Of a DNA stretch of 36,418 bases, positions 30,535-36,418 are shown in pieces; positions within the stretch are counted from its first letter, which is position 1, and each line of letters opens with the position of its first letter. The notes beneath the pieces are model-generated. The model was not told where the DNA came from. It searched no databases and saw only the letters and a list, made by a program, of their open reading frames with translations. The DNA comes from a virus: the IMG/VR virus record IMGVR_UViG_3300035698_008001, positions 1-36,418 of that record, one strand, 5' to 3'. The position numbers and the translations under genes are program-made.

Positions 30535-30774
30535 TTATTGTTGTTTATGGATTTCTAATTGTCTATCGGCGTTGTATTGCACAATGGGTCTCACCCATTT
30601 TTCTTTATCTATAAGCTGGCTTATAGCGGCTATTTTACTTTCTAATTTGGGTGAAAGTTTATGTCCCTGTTGCATGTGCTGGTGTATCACAATGCACTCG
30701 CCTGCATTAAGTGTGCGGGCTTTAATGCTGTTGTAGCACAGCACCTCTCTAATTCTGAATGAGTCTAAGATCAT
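30535..30774 (-). CDS. Small early protein, unknown
   Basis: The 79-residue protein starts MILDSFRIREVLCYNSIKAR, continues with ECIVIHQHMQQGHKLSPKLE and a helix (SKIAAISQLIDKEKWVR). It has no membrane segment. It overlaps the upstream gene by 26 bases and ends 4 bases before the DUF3164 start. No family recognised. Confidence 0.6.
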   Translation of the reverse strand: MILDSFRIREVLCYNSIKARTLNAGECIVIHQHMQQGHKLSPKLESKIAAISQLIDKEKWVRPIVQYNADRQLEIHKQQ

Positions 30775-31108
30775 GCTTTTGTATGGTGTTTATTATGGTT
30801 AGTTTTCTTGCTTGCTGTTTAAGAGCATCGTTATAGTAGCCGTGTATAACATTTGTGTGCTTGAGCCATAGTTTTGTCATTGCTGGACCATCTTTAAGAT
30901 GCACATAGGGCTGCATCTCTTCTATTAAGTCCACTTCTAGCCCAGTGATTTGTACCATAAAAAAGCGGTACATCTTTTTGTTTGCTAGAAGACGCTGCAA
31001 GTCGTTTAAGTTATGCGACTGGCCGTCGCAGTATTTAAAATATAATTTCCATAGCAAGTCGTTGTAAGCTTGCTGTGTAATGCTCATGTGTTCATATATT
31101 GTTTTCAT
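30749..31108 (-). CDS. Early protein next to the ATPases, unknown
   Basis: The 119-residue protein is helical and basic (for example SITQQAYNDLLWKLYFKYCD, LNDLQRLLANKKMYRFFMVQ) with two tryptophan-rich patches. Its start overlaps the stop of the P-loop ATPase gene by 4 bases, so the two are probably made together. It could be a partner of that ATPase. No family recognised. Confidence 0.6.
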   Translation of the reverse strand: MKTIYEHMSITQQAYNDLLWKLYFKYCDGQSHNLNDLQRLLANKKMYRFFMVQITGLEVDLIEEMQPYVHLKDGPAMTKLWLKHTNVIHGYYNDALKQQARKLTIINTIQKHDLRLIQN

Positions 31109-31737
31109 AATTCCCAGTAATTTTTTGCGCCTTCTGACCAGATGTCATAGGGTGCGGTTATTAATCCTCGTGATAAACGGCTGTCAGAAAATGCCCTGTA
31201 GCCCTCTACTCTTATCTTTATGTCTGCATCATATCGTATCGCCTCTGCCAGTGCGCCTTTCGGCTCTTTGCCCTTAGCGTGTGAAATCCATATAAAGAGC
31301 ACCTCTGGATGTTCCTGCTTTAACTCGAAGTACTCTTTTTGCGTTAAAAATGTGTACTGTGCAGAATTTATGATGATGATTTTTGCAGTACGCTTTCGCG
31401 AAAGCCGAAGACGCACGTCATTCATGGTTAGACCTATCAATATTTTAAAGAAACCACGGCGACACTCATGCATGCGACACTCTACAACAGCGTCTCGCAT
31501 GGAACGGCCGGCACCTTCTTCAAGTGAAAGGAACTCGACCTTATTATGCCTTGCGAGTTCTTTGGCAAGCTGTAGGGTAAACGTTGTTTTGCCCGACCCG
31601 CTAGGTCCCCAAATCATCCAGCTACCTTCTCGTGATGGCGTGCCAAGTAGCTTTTTAAAATCTACCGAAAGCGGAATATCAATGAACTCTTTTTTACTTA
31701 TCTCGTCCACCGAGACGGCTCGTTTGAGTCTCGCCAT
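31105..31737 (-). CDS. RecA/RadA-like P-loop ATPase
   Basis: The 210-residue protein has Walker A GPSGSGKT (44-51), a RecA-like SLEEGAGRS after the second strand, and a Walker B position KIIIINSAQ (119-127) where the usual aspartate is asparagine. Strand order follows the RecA fold (FLSLEEG, FKILIG, IIIINSA, VLFIWISH, IKIRVEGY). It starts 3 bases after the MuB-like gene. It could act in target choice, replication or repair of transposition intermediates. It carries the palindrome at 31392-31405 (LSRK). Confidence 0.8.
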   Translation of the reverse strand: MARLKRAVSVDEISKKEFIDIPLSVDFKKLLGTPSREGSWMIWGPSGSGKTTFTLQLAKELARHNKVEFLSLEEGAGRSMRDAVVECRMHECRRGFFKILIGLTMNDVRLRLSRKRTAKIIIINSAQYTFLTQKEYFELKQEHPEVLFIWISHAKGKEPKGALAEAIRYDADIKIRVEGYRAFSDSRLSRGLITAPYDIWSEGAKNYWEL

Positions 31738-31739
31738 GA

Positions 31740-32609
31740 CTACTTAACTTCTAGTGTGCGCTGCTGCTTAGTGCTTCTAGCTAAACGTTGTTTAATCTCA
31801 ATGTCACGCTTCACACGTCGCAAGTCATTGTCGCTGTTTTGATATATGTAGAGGATGTCGTCTTGGTCTGTTATGCCGTTTGCCACAGCGATTGCCTTAA
31901 CATCATTCAGATTTATTGCGTCTAGTTTTATGAACCTGCGGCCTATGCGGCTGTAGAGTTCTGCATAGCCTATTTTATCGCGGTTAAAACCGTTGAGAAC
32001 CCGCTTTTCTAATGCCTTAACACCTGAAATTATAAAGCCTGCATGTCCATTTAAATCGTTATAAAAGTCCATAAACAAGTCTATTTGTGGATCTTTCAGC
32101 TTGTCGAACTGATCTATAATAACGAGCGGGTGCGTGAGGCCTTTTAAGTGGTTTATAAATCGCTCAATAAGCTGCTCTGTAGTTCCCAGACCCTCTAAAC
32201 CAGCCGCAATTAAAAGGTTGCGCATGTAGCTCTTTTTGCTCCACGAGTTCTTACACTGTATGTAAATCACGTTTGTCCCCTGGCGGTCGTAAGCCTTATA
32301 AGCCTCAGTCTTACCGAGCCCAGCTGCATCACTTATGGCCATGGAAACCGACTGTTCCTGGGCGTGGTTTAAAATGCTGTGTATAAGGCCAAAGTTTGCG
32401 GTTTCTACCGTTACCCAGTTGGGATCTATACCTAATGAAACTTTAACACGGGACCACATCTCGTCTGAGATGTTTTCCCAGTTGCCGTTAATCATTTGTG
32501 AGATAGTAGCAGTAGATACTGCACACTGTAGGGCAAGTCTTTTCTGCGATTTGCGCTTGCTCATGCGAGCGAGCTCGCGTGACATCATTGTTTTGGAAGG
32601 TGTGTTCAT
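31740..32609 (-). CDS. MuB-like transposition target ATPase
   Basis: The 289-residue protein has an N-terminal HTH (about 20-43, QKRLALQCAVSTATISQMI) and an AAA ATPase domain with Walker A DAAGLGKT (94-101), Walker B PLVIIDQFD (161-169) and sensor-like FIISGVKALEKRV. This is the MuB architecture: ATP-dependent binding of target DNA and activation of the transposase. It follows the transposase gene (19-base gap), as in Mu. Confidence 0.9.
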   Translation of the reverse strand: MNTPSKTMMSRELARMSKRKSQKRLALQCAVSTATISQMINGNWENISDEMWSRVKVSLGIDPNWVTVETANFGLIHSILNHAQEQSVSMAISDAAGLGKTEAYKAYDRQGTNVIYIQCKNSWSKKSYMRNLLIAAGLEGLGTTEQLIERFINHLKGLTHPLVIIDQFDKLKDPQIDLFMDFYNDLNGHAGFIISGVKALEKRVLNGFNRDKIGYAELYSRIGRRFIKLDAINLNDVKAIAVANGITDQDDILYIYQNSDNDLRRVKRDIEIKQRLARSTKQQRTLEVK

Positions 32610-32628
32610 TTAGTTGAGTTTTAAAAGG

Positions 32629-34626
32629 TTACATTCTTAGTAAAAAGGAGTCAGCCTCGGCAGCTGTGCGCTGCTCTTTAGGAAGCTTGCCGCCAAATTT
32701 GTGTGCTAGTTCTTGCTGGTCTATCATGCTCTCTGGCGTGATGCCCGTGCGCTGTTGTAGCTGTAGATGTTCACGTTCTATACGAGCCATTTCTGTATCG
32801 CGCACCTTGCGCATTTTGTGCGCATGTTCATGATCGCCGGTGGTCATAAGTACTGGAACTTGTTTGAGTTTCTTTACCGGTTGTGCGTCTGCAATGAAAA
32901 CTCGGTCTTTGTTAGGCAGCTCCATGAGCAGGCGTACATAGTTGTCTAGCTGGTCAGGGTCATATTGAATAAAAAACTTAGCCTCTGTGTACTTGTCTCT
33001 AAAGTCTAAGTCTGGCATGCCGTTTTCGTCATAAACCTCAAAGTGATACTGCGTCTTGCCTATTATTGGCTTAATGCCATCGCGCTCATAGCGGCGATTG
33101 TCCTTGGCTGTGACCCAAAACATGTCCATTATCTCAAACATGTTTAACCCTTCTCGCATGATTGCCTCACGATTGTATACCTGATTGCGCGTTTCTTGAA
33201 ACTTTGGGTGGCGCATGGTGTTCCAGTTATTTACCTCTTGTTTAAAGATGATTATAAGCTCCTCAACGGTGTGCAGACGATGCTTGTTAGACATAACAAA
33301 GTCTACATTCATTTTGCTGTTAAGCGTGTGACTGCTCGCGATGCCCTGACCGTCGCTAAACCACTTAGTATTGAGCACCTGTTGTTGGAATCTCTTAAAA
33401 AGCTGCTCAGCTGGTGAGCCGTGTTCCCTTGCGCGGTGCTTGTAGTGCGTTCCGCCGTTTTTTGCGACCATTTTACTATACAAGTCTTGCATGGTAGCGG
33501 TGGTATGGCCGCCTTGACCGTCGTAGTTAATAAGAAATGGGCGTGAGCCGCTTTCGTGCGCTGCCATTTTAAGTGCCTTAAAGTGGTGCTGGTAGTTTTC
33601 GTGTTCAGTGCCTATATAGTAGCCGAGTATTTTCTCAGAAAACACATCGAATACAACGTCTATTTTCATGTCTGCACCCATGCCCATCTTGTTGTCTTTT
33701 ATGTGCATCCAGTCCAGTTTCGTTCCATCTATTGCCCAGTGGCAATTTGGAAACATGTCACTGTGGTCGCGGGTAATCTTATGGCCATATATGCGACGGT
33801 ATTCCTCAGCACCATGGCGAGGTAAAAACCATTTTTTACGTTGCGTGGGCTTTTCTAGCCACATTCCTATTGCTCGTTCAGATAGTTCTGGCCAGCCCAT
33901 GGCATCGCGAGTCTTCATATATTGCGTGTGCAACACAGGCACTACAGGCTTGTTAGGTAAGCAGTAGCTTGCAAGAAGCCAGTCGGCAATGTCGCCTGTT
34001 ATTTTAACGCTGTTAGACACTGAGCCTAGACTACTGTGTATAAGAGTTTTGTAGCCGTCTTTTTTATATGCCGCGAGCTTGCGGTCTAGTGCGCGGAAGT
34101 TGCTGGGGAGCTTGTGCGGGTACTTTGCTTCTTTGCCACCATCTTGGTTAATAGCCTTAAGATCATTTATGACAGCAACGATGTGTTGTTTTGTGCTTGT
34201 CATCTTAATACCCGCGCCCTGGCGTTTCTTACTGGCCATTTTAAGGCACTGCTCTTCGTAAAGGTTGAGAATTATGGCCTCAGCATAGTACTGCACTATT
34301 TTACTTGCAGGTATGCCAGAACCGTTTTCAAACTTATACTTTTCAAAGAATATGGCCGCGGCACTATCTGGTTGCAGCTGGTTGATAAAAGACTTCACGC
34401 TGTCCAAATTGTACGGGTCCCCAAATGCTTTTTTAATCGCAGTCTTAAAATCGGCAGGTACAGACTGCCATGCTATAAGACCGACACGTCCGTTTCCGGC
34501 AGTGCGAAGCCTGCGCAACTTATTGCGCTGCACCCATTTCTTAAAAACTTCATAGTCAAGAAGTCCAAGGTGGTCATAAAATACGCTCTGATCGACGCAC
34601 ATCGTGTTTTGAAATGGGTGGTACAT
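32629..34626 (-). CDS. DDE transposase, MuA-like
   Basis: The 665-residue protein has the size of MuA. The RNase H core has the catalytic triad Asp300 (HWAIDGTKLDW), Asp369 (LINYDGQGGH) and Glu407 (EHGSPAEQLFK). Residues about 10-60 form a Mu-type winged-helix start (DQSVFYDHLGLLDYEVFKKW, RRLRTAGNGRVGLIAW), and 240-285 hold part of the end-binding region. The C-terminus (about 575-665) is helical and basic with QRTGITPESM, likely contacting MuB. It catalyses strand transfer in integration and replication. Confidence 0.93.
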   Translation of the reverse strand: MYHPFQNTMCVDQSVFYDHLGLLDYEVFKKWVQRNKLRRLRTAGNGRVGLIAWQSVPADFKTAIKKAFGDPYNLDSVKSFINQLQPDSAAAIFFEKYKFENGSGIPASKIVQYYAEAIILNLYEEQCLKMASKKRQGAGIKMTSTKQHIVAVINDLKAINQDGGKEAKYPHKLPSNFRALDRKLAAYKKDGYKTLIHSSLGSVSNSVKITGDIADWLLASYCLPNKPVVPVLHTQYMKTRDAMGWPELSERAIGMWLEKPTQRKKWFLPRHGAEEYRRIYGHKITRDHSDMFPNCHWAIDGTKLDWMHIKDNKMGMGADMKIDVVFDVFSEKILGYYIGTEHENYQHHFKALKMAAHESGSRPFLINYDGQGGHTTATMQDLYSKMVAKNGGTHYKHRAREHGSPAEQLFKRFQQQVLNTKWFSDGQGIASSHTLNSKMNVDFVMSNKHRLHTVEELIIIFKQEVNNWNTMRHPKFQETRNQVYNREAIMREGLNMFEIMDMFWVTAKDNRRYERDGIKPIIGKTQYHFEVYDENGMPDLDFRDKYTEAKFFIQYDPDQLDNYVRLLMELPNKDRVFIADAQPVKKLKQVPVLMTTGDHEHAHKMRKVRDTEMARIEREHLQLQQRTGITPESMIDQQELAHKFGGKLPKEQRTAAEADSFLLRM

Positions 34627-34627
34627 G

Positions 34628-34855
34628 CTATAAGTTCTTTAAACGTTCTTGAATGTCTTGCTCTTTTTTTTCCATCAAAAGGTGGTAGGCTCTTTCAACA
34701 TCTGCATTGTCACTTTGGTTGTGAAAGAACCGCCACACAGTAGCCGTGTTCACATTGCTTAATTCAGCTATTCTTATTAGATCACCCGACACTAATGTTT
34801 TTTTATAGTCCGCCCTAACCTCTGCTTTGCGATTTTTATTAACATTCGTTTGCAT
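34628..34855 (-). CDS. Ner-like early HTH regulator
   Basis: The 75-residue basic protein is the first gene from the early promoter. It contains a short HTH (LIRIAELSNVNTATVWRFFH, about 26-45) similar to LacI-type or Ner DNA-binding helices, followed by a charged helix. In Mu, Ner reduces early and repressor transcription after lytic development begins. The location between repressor and transposase and the size match Ner. It ends one base before the transposase start. Confidence 0.75.
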   Translation of the reverse strand: MQTNVNKNRKAEVRADYKKTLVSGDLIRIAELSNVNTATVWRFFHNQSDNADVERAYHLLMEKKEQDIQERLKNL

Positions 34856-34884
34856 ATATTTGTATTTTCTTGATTAGATATGTG

Positions 34885-34925
34885 CAAATATATAACGAAT
34901 GGTTGGTTTAAACCAAACATTCGTT
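34885..34925 (-). promoter_or_regulatory. Early leftward promoter overlapped by a 32-bp operator
   Basis: TATATTTG (complement of 34885-34892) is the -7 element, with TTG 21 bases upstream. The near-perfect palindrome 34894-34925 (arms AACGAATGGTTGGTTT and its complement with one mismatch, centre TTTAAA) covers the -33 element and the spacer. A bound repressor dimer would block early transcription. It also covers an alternative ATG (34899) of the repressor frame, so autoregulation is possible. Confidence 0.85.
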
Positions 34926-34940
34926 AGAAAAAATCTCAAT

Positions 34941-35726
34941 ATGGATGATATAAATATAAGAGTAGGGGAAGTTATTCAATCGTTAGGCCTTACTACAACA
35001 GCAATAGCTAAAAGATTAGGGGTCTCTTGGACTACTATAAATAATTACACAAAAGGTAGAATTCCTGACGGTAGGACCTTAATTTCATTCAAACAAAAGT
35101 TGGATGTAGATGTAAATTGGTTGCTTACCGGTGAAGGTTCTATGTTTTTAAACAAAGAAGGTTGGGTGAAGCCTAGCACGCATAATTTTGTTAGAGACTC
35201 AATGACACCTTATGTAATCTCAGCAAACGCACAGGGTGAAGAGAATGTAATCCTGGTACCTCACTATGCGCAAGCTGGCTATTTAGACGGTTATGGTGAT
35301 CCCGAGTACTTGGAGATGCTTCCATCTTATAGACTGCCGCTGCTAAACAACGGCACTTTTAGAATGTTCGAGGTTAAGGGGCATAGCATGACGCCTACAC
35401 TACACGATAGTAGCATTGCAGTAGGCGAGTGGTGCGAAAACTTTACAGACATACAAGATGATCAGATATATATAGTCGTCACTAAGGACGACGGCATCGT
35501 TATAAAGCGTCTACTAAATCGTATCGATAAATATGGTAATCTCTATCTTAAATCAGACAACAGGTCTGAATACCCATCTTACACTATAAAGCCAGAGGAC
35601 GTCGTAGAGCTCTGGAAACTTAAGACCGCATTTGTATTTAACTTTTCAAACCCCGCAGATTTGTACGATCGGGTTACGGATTTAGAGTCCGAGATGATGC
35701 AGCTGCGCGCTGTTTTGGTCAAATAG
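34941..35726 (+). CDS. CI/LexA-type repressor with S24 autoprotease
   Basis: ATG at 34941 is chosen because the earlier ATG (34899) lies inside the operator. The 261-residue protein has an N-terminal HTH (about 15-42, TTTAIAKRLGVSWTTINNY) and a peptidase S24 domain: cleavage site Ala112-Gly113 in QAGYLDG, nucleophile Ser149 (GHSMTPTL), Lys189 (IVIKRL). The C-terminus adds a short coiled segment. It maintains lysogeny and can probably be cleaved after DNA damage, unlike Mu c. Divergent with the early operon. Confidence 0.92.
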   Translation: MDDINIRVGEVIQSLGLTTTAIAKRLGVSWTTINNYTKGRIPDGRTLISFKQKLDVDVNWLLTGEGSMFLNKEGWVKPSTHNFVRDSMTPYVISANAQGEENVILVPHYAQAGYLDGYGDPEYLEMLPSYRLPLLNNGTFRMFEVKGHSMTPTLHDSSIAVGEWCENFTDIQDDQIYIVVTKDDGIVIKRLLNRIDKYGNLYLKSDNRSEYPSYTIKPEDVVELWKLKTAFVFNFSNPADLYDRVTDLESEMMQLRAVLVK

Positions 35727-35758
35727 TACCGTCTTTCTTGCGGCTTTGTATTCACTCG

Positions 35759-35872
35759 TTAAGCTATAATACTGTATACCAGTAAAATAACTATGTTTAA
35801 ACCTGTATAAACTAGGTATTTTGTATCACTTATAGACGCATAAACGGCACTTAATGGTTCTATTTGGTACAC
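35759..35872 (-). CDS. Candidate small membrane protein at the early end, possibly disrupted
   Basis: From GTG at 35872 the frame encodes 37 residues (YQIEPLSAVYASISDTKYLV, then a hydrophobic YTGLNIVILLVYSIIA). The same frame is open further upstream to about 35961 without a normal start, across three 12-bp repeats coding TVGG. A separate 24-codon frame with ATG (36018-35944) lies just upstream in the neighbouring frame. The protein-like sequence suggests a real gene broken by a frameshift, or read by frameshifting. It is convergent with the repressor. No family recognised. Confidence 0.35.
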   Translation of the reverse strand: MYQIEPLSAVYASISDTKYLVYTGLNIVILLVYSIIA

Positions 35873-35909
35873 TTTGTAGCTGTTATAAGCTTGCTTTGGT
35901 CGCCCGTTT

Positions 35910-35945
35910 GTCCCCCCTACTGTCCCCCCTACTGTCCACCCTACT
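35910..35945. repeat. Three 12-bp tandem repeats with an inverted copy further right
   Basis: GTCCCCCCTACT occurs at 35910-35921 and 35922-35933, and GTCCACCCTACT at 35934-35945. The inverted form GTAGGGTGGAC lies at 36117-36127, an exact 11-base match to the third unit. They may be coding (TVGG on the minus strand) or binding sites, for example a transposition enhancer near the early end. Confidence 0.75.
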
Positions 35946-36100
35946 AAATTGTACCGTTTTTAGGACCCACCTTATCTTGTATTAATGTGTGGTTGTTTAC
36001 CTTTGTATTGCTTGTCATAGCGGCAATGCACGCTATTTAAGCTCATGGTATATCTAGCTGGTTTAAAACGCACTTAAAATGGCTTTAAATGGCATTTAAT
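35946..36100. other. Early-end non-coding stretch
   Basis: Between the 12-bp repeats and the inner right-end repeat no certain gene is seen. It contains the 24-codon minus-strand frame (36018-35944), one lone AATTGTAC (35947-35954) related to the end motif, and AT-rich sequence around 36060-36100. Mu has its internal activating sequence in the comparable place. Confidence 0.4.
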
Positions 36101-36219
36101 GTACTTTTCTATTTACGTAGGGTGGACAAAAAAAAGCCCATAAAAAAAGCCCAATGCTTTGTAAACACTGGGCTTCTTAGACCTTTTTTGAACTTCTTTA
36201 TAATTGTACTATTCTATTT
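36101..36219 (-). repeat. Right-end transposase binding repeats (two copies, inverted)
   Basis: Read leftward, AAATAGAAAAGTAC (36101-36114) and AAATAGAATAGTAC (36206-36219) match the left-end motif at 12 of 14 and 13 of 14 positions. They face inward and lie 105 bp apart, whereas the left copies lie 22 bp apart. Asymmetric spacing of end sites is also a feature of Mu. A weaker relative may be present at 35853-35866. Confidence 0.7.
36147..36175 (-). terminator. Leftward terminator inside the right end
   Basis: A 10-bp stem with one non-pairing position (AAGCCCAGTG read leftward) is followed by a run of seven T, and after ATGGGC by a second T-run. It would stop host transcripts from entering the repressor and early region antisense from the right. 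Together with the palindrome at 137-180 it insulates the prophage at both ends. Confidence 0.75.
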
Positions 36220-36223
36220 ACCC

Positions 36224-36229
36224 CTTATA
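36224..36229. repeat. Right copy of likely target-site duplication (CTTATA)
   Basis: The hexamer matches 86-91 at the left end in the same orientation and lies directly outside the right end motif, as expected of a duplicated insertion target. Confidence 0.55.
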
Positions 36230-36418
36230 CAGGTAGATACCAATCAGTACAAAAATCGCAGGTTTGATTTATTTTTAAAGCTAAAGAAAGACGTACCCAA
36301 AAAAGCCATTGCACCGTACCGCATACGTTCCATAGCCGTTTATCCTAACAATACCATACCGCTAGACAGCGTGCAATTAGATACCACAAGGTTTAATAGC
36401 CGTAGTTACCTACAAAAA
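36224..36418 (+). CDS. Partial host open frame at the right flank
   Basis: The plus strand is open without a stop through the whole flank and to the window edge, coding 65 residues with normal composition (for example TNQYKNRRFDLFLKLKKDV, then IAPYRIRSIAVYPNN). It is cut by the prophage end on its 5' side. If the prophage is removed at CTTATA, the left flank would read into a stop after three codons and this frame would be out of phase by one. The family is not recognised. Confidence 0.5.

Larger units (their letters stand above)
92..36223 (-). mobile_element. Mu-like transposable prophage, early end on the right
   Basis: The element contains, in Mu-like modules, a repressor, Ner-like protein, DDE transposase, MuB-like ATPase, GemA-like protein, head, contractile tail, baseplate, fibre and lysis genes. 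Its ends carry inverted copies of a 14-bp motif (98-111 and 120-133 at left, 36101-36114 and 36206-36219 at right) and are flanked by CTTATA. All core genes expected of a viable transposable phage are open, so it looks intact. The strand is given as minus because the early and most late genes run leftward. There is no tyrosine or serine integrase, which agrees with transposition as the route of integration. Confidence 0.85.

Noticed and set aside
34114-34743. 209-codon plus-strand frame over the transposase
   Set aside because: The opposite strand encodes a DDE transposase with all catalytic residues; the plus-strand peptide has no recognisable features.
35910-36127. CRISPR-like array at the 12-bp repeats
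   Set aside because: Units are contiguous without spacers, and no cas genes are present.

Overview
The window holds one nearly complete, apparently intact Mu-like (transposable) prophage of about 36.1 kb, with a few bases of flanking DNA at each end. The host is probably a member of the Bacteroidota, most likely a marine-type flavobacterium. Three things point there: the two clearest promoters have the Bacteroidota form (TTG, about 21 bp, TAnnTTTG), ribosome binding sites are weak or absent before most genes, and the protein families match Bacteroidota relatives of Mu. Boundaries are inferred from a 14-bp end motif (AAATAGAATTGTAC and close variants) present twice as direct copies at the left end (98-133) and twice inverted at the right end (36101-36219), with the hexamer CTTATA just outside both ends (86-91 and 36224-36229) as a likely target-site duplication.

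The prophage lies in reverse: its early end is on the right. A self-cleaving CI/LexA-type repressor (34941-35726, +) faces a leftward early operon across a 32-bp near-perfect operator that overlaps the early promoter. The early operon encodes a Ner-like HTH protein, a DDE transposase (MuA type), a MuB-like ATPase, a third P-loop ATPase, a DUF3164 protein, a GemA-like protein, an HNH nuclease-like protein and many small proteins, several of them membrane or cysteine-rich, and ends at a terminator at 24954-24980. A second leftward operon (24802 to 23134) starts from a promoter that shares a 12-bp core and exact spacing with the early promoter. It carries two AT-rich accessory genes, bounded by 15-bp direct repeats, followed by small regulators.

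The late genes form two divergent units that start near 16.6-16.8 kb. The rightward unit (16802-22860) encodes terminase small and large subunits, a Gp36-like protein, a portal fused to a Mu F-type head protein, a GpG-like protein and a connector or tail-terminator candidate. The leftward unit (16608-216) encodes a ClpP-like protease fused to scaffold, the major capsid protein, an M15 endolysin, a one-protein spanin, contractile tail sheath and tube, tail chaperones, tape measure, baseplate hub, spike and wedge proteins, LysM-like and fibre proteins. It ends at a 44-bp perfect palindrome.

The most unusual points are: a beta-propeller-like repeat fibre whose repeat also occurs, diverged and in opposite orientation, immediately outside the left prophage end; the twin promoters; a moron cassette bounded by a duplicated leader; five copies of a 14-bp palindrome; a terminator abutting the start codon of a small regulator; a capsid protein that begins like a signal peptide; and a probable disrupted or frameshifted small gene at the right end. 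No tRNA, rRNA, CRISPR array or known defence system was seen.
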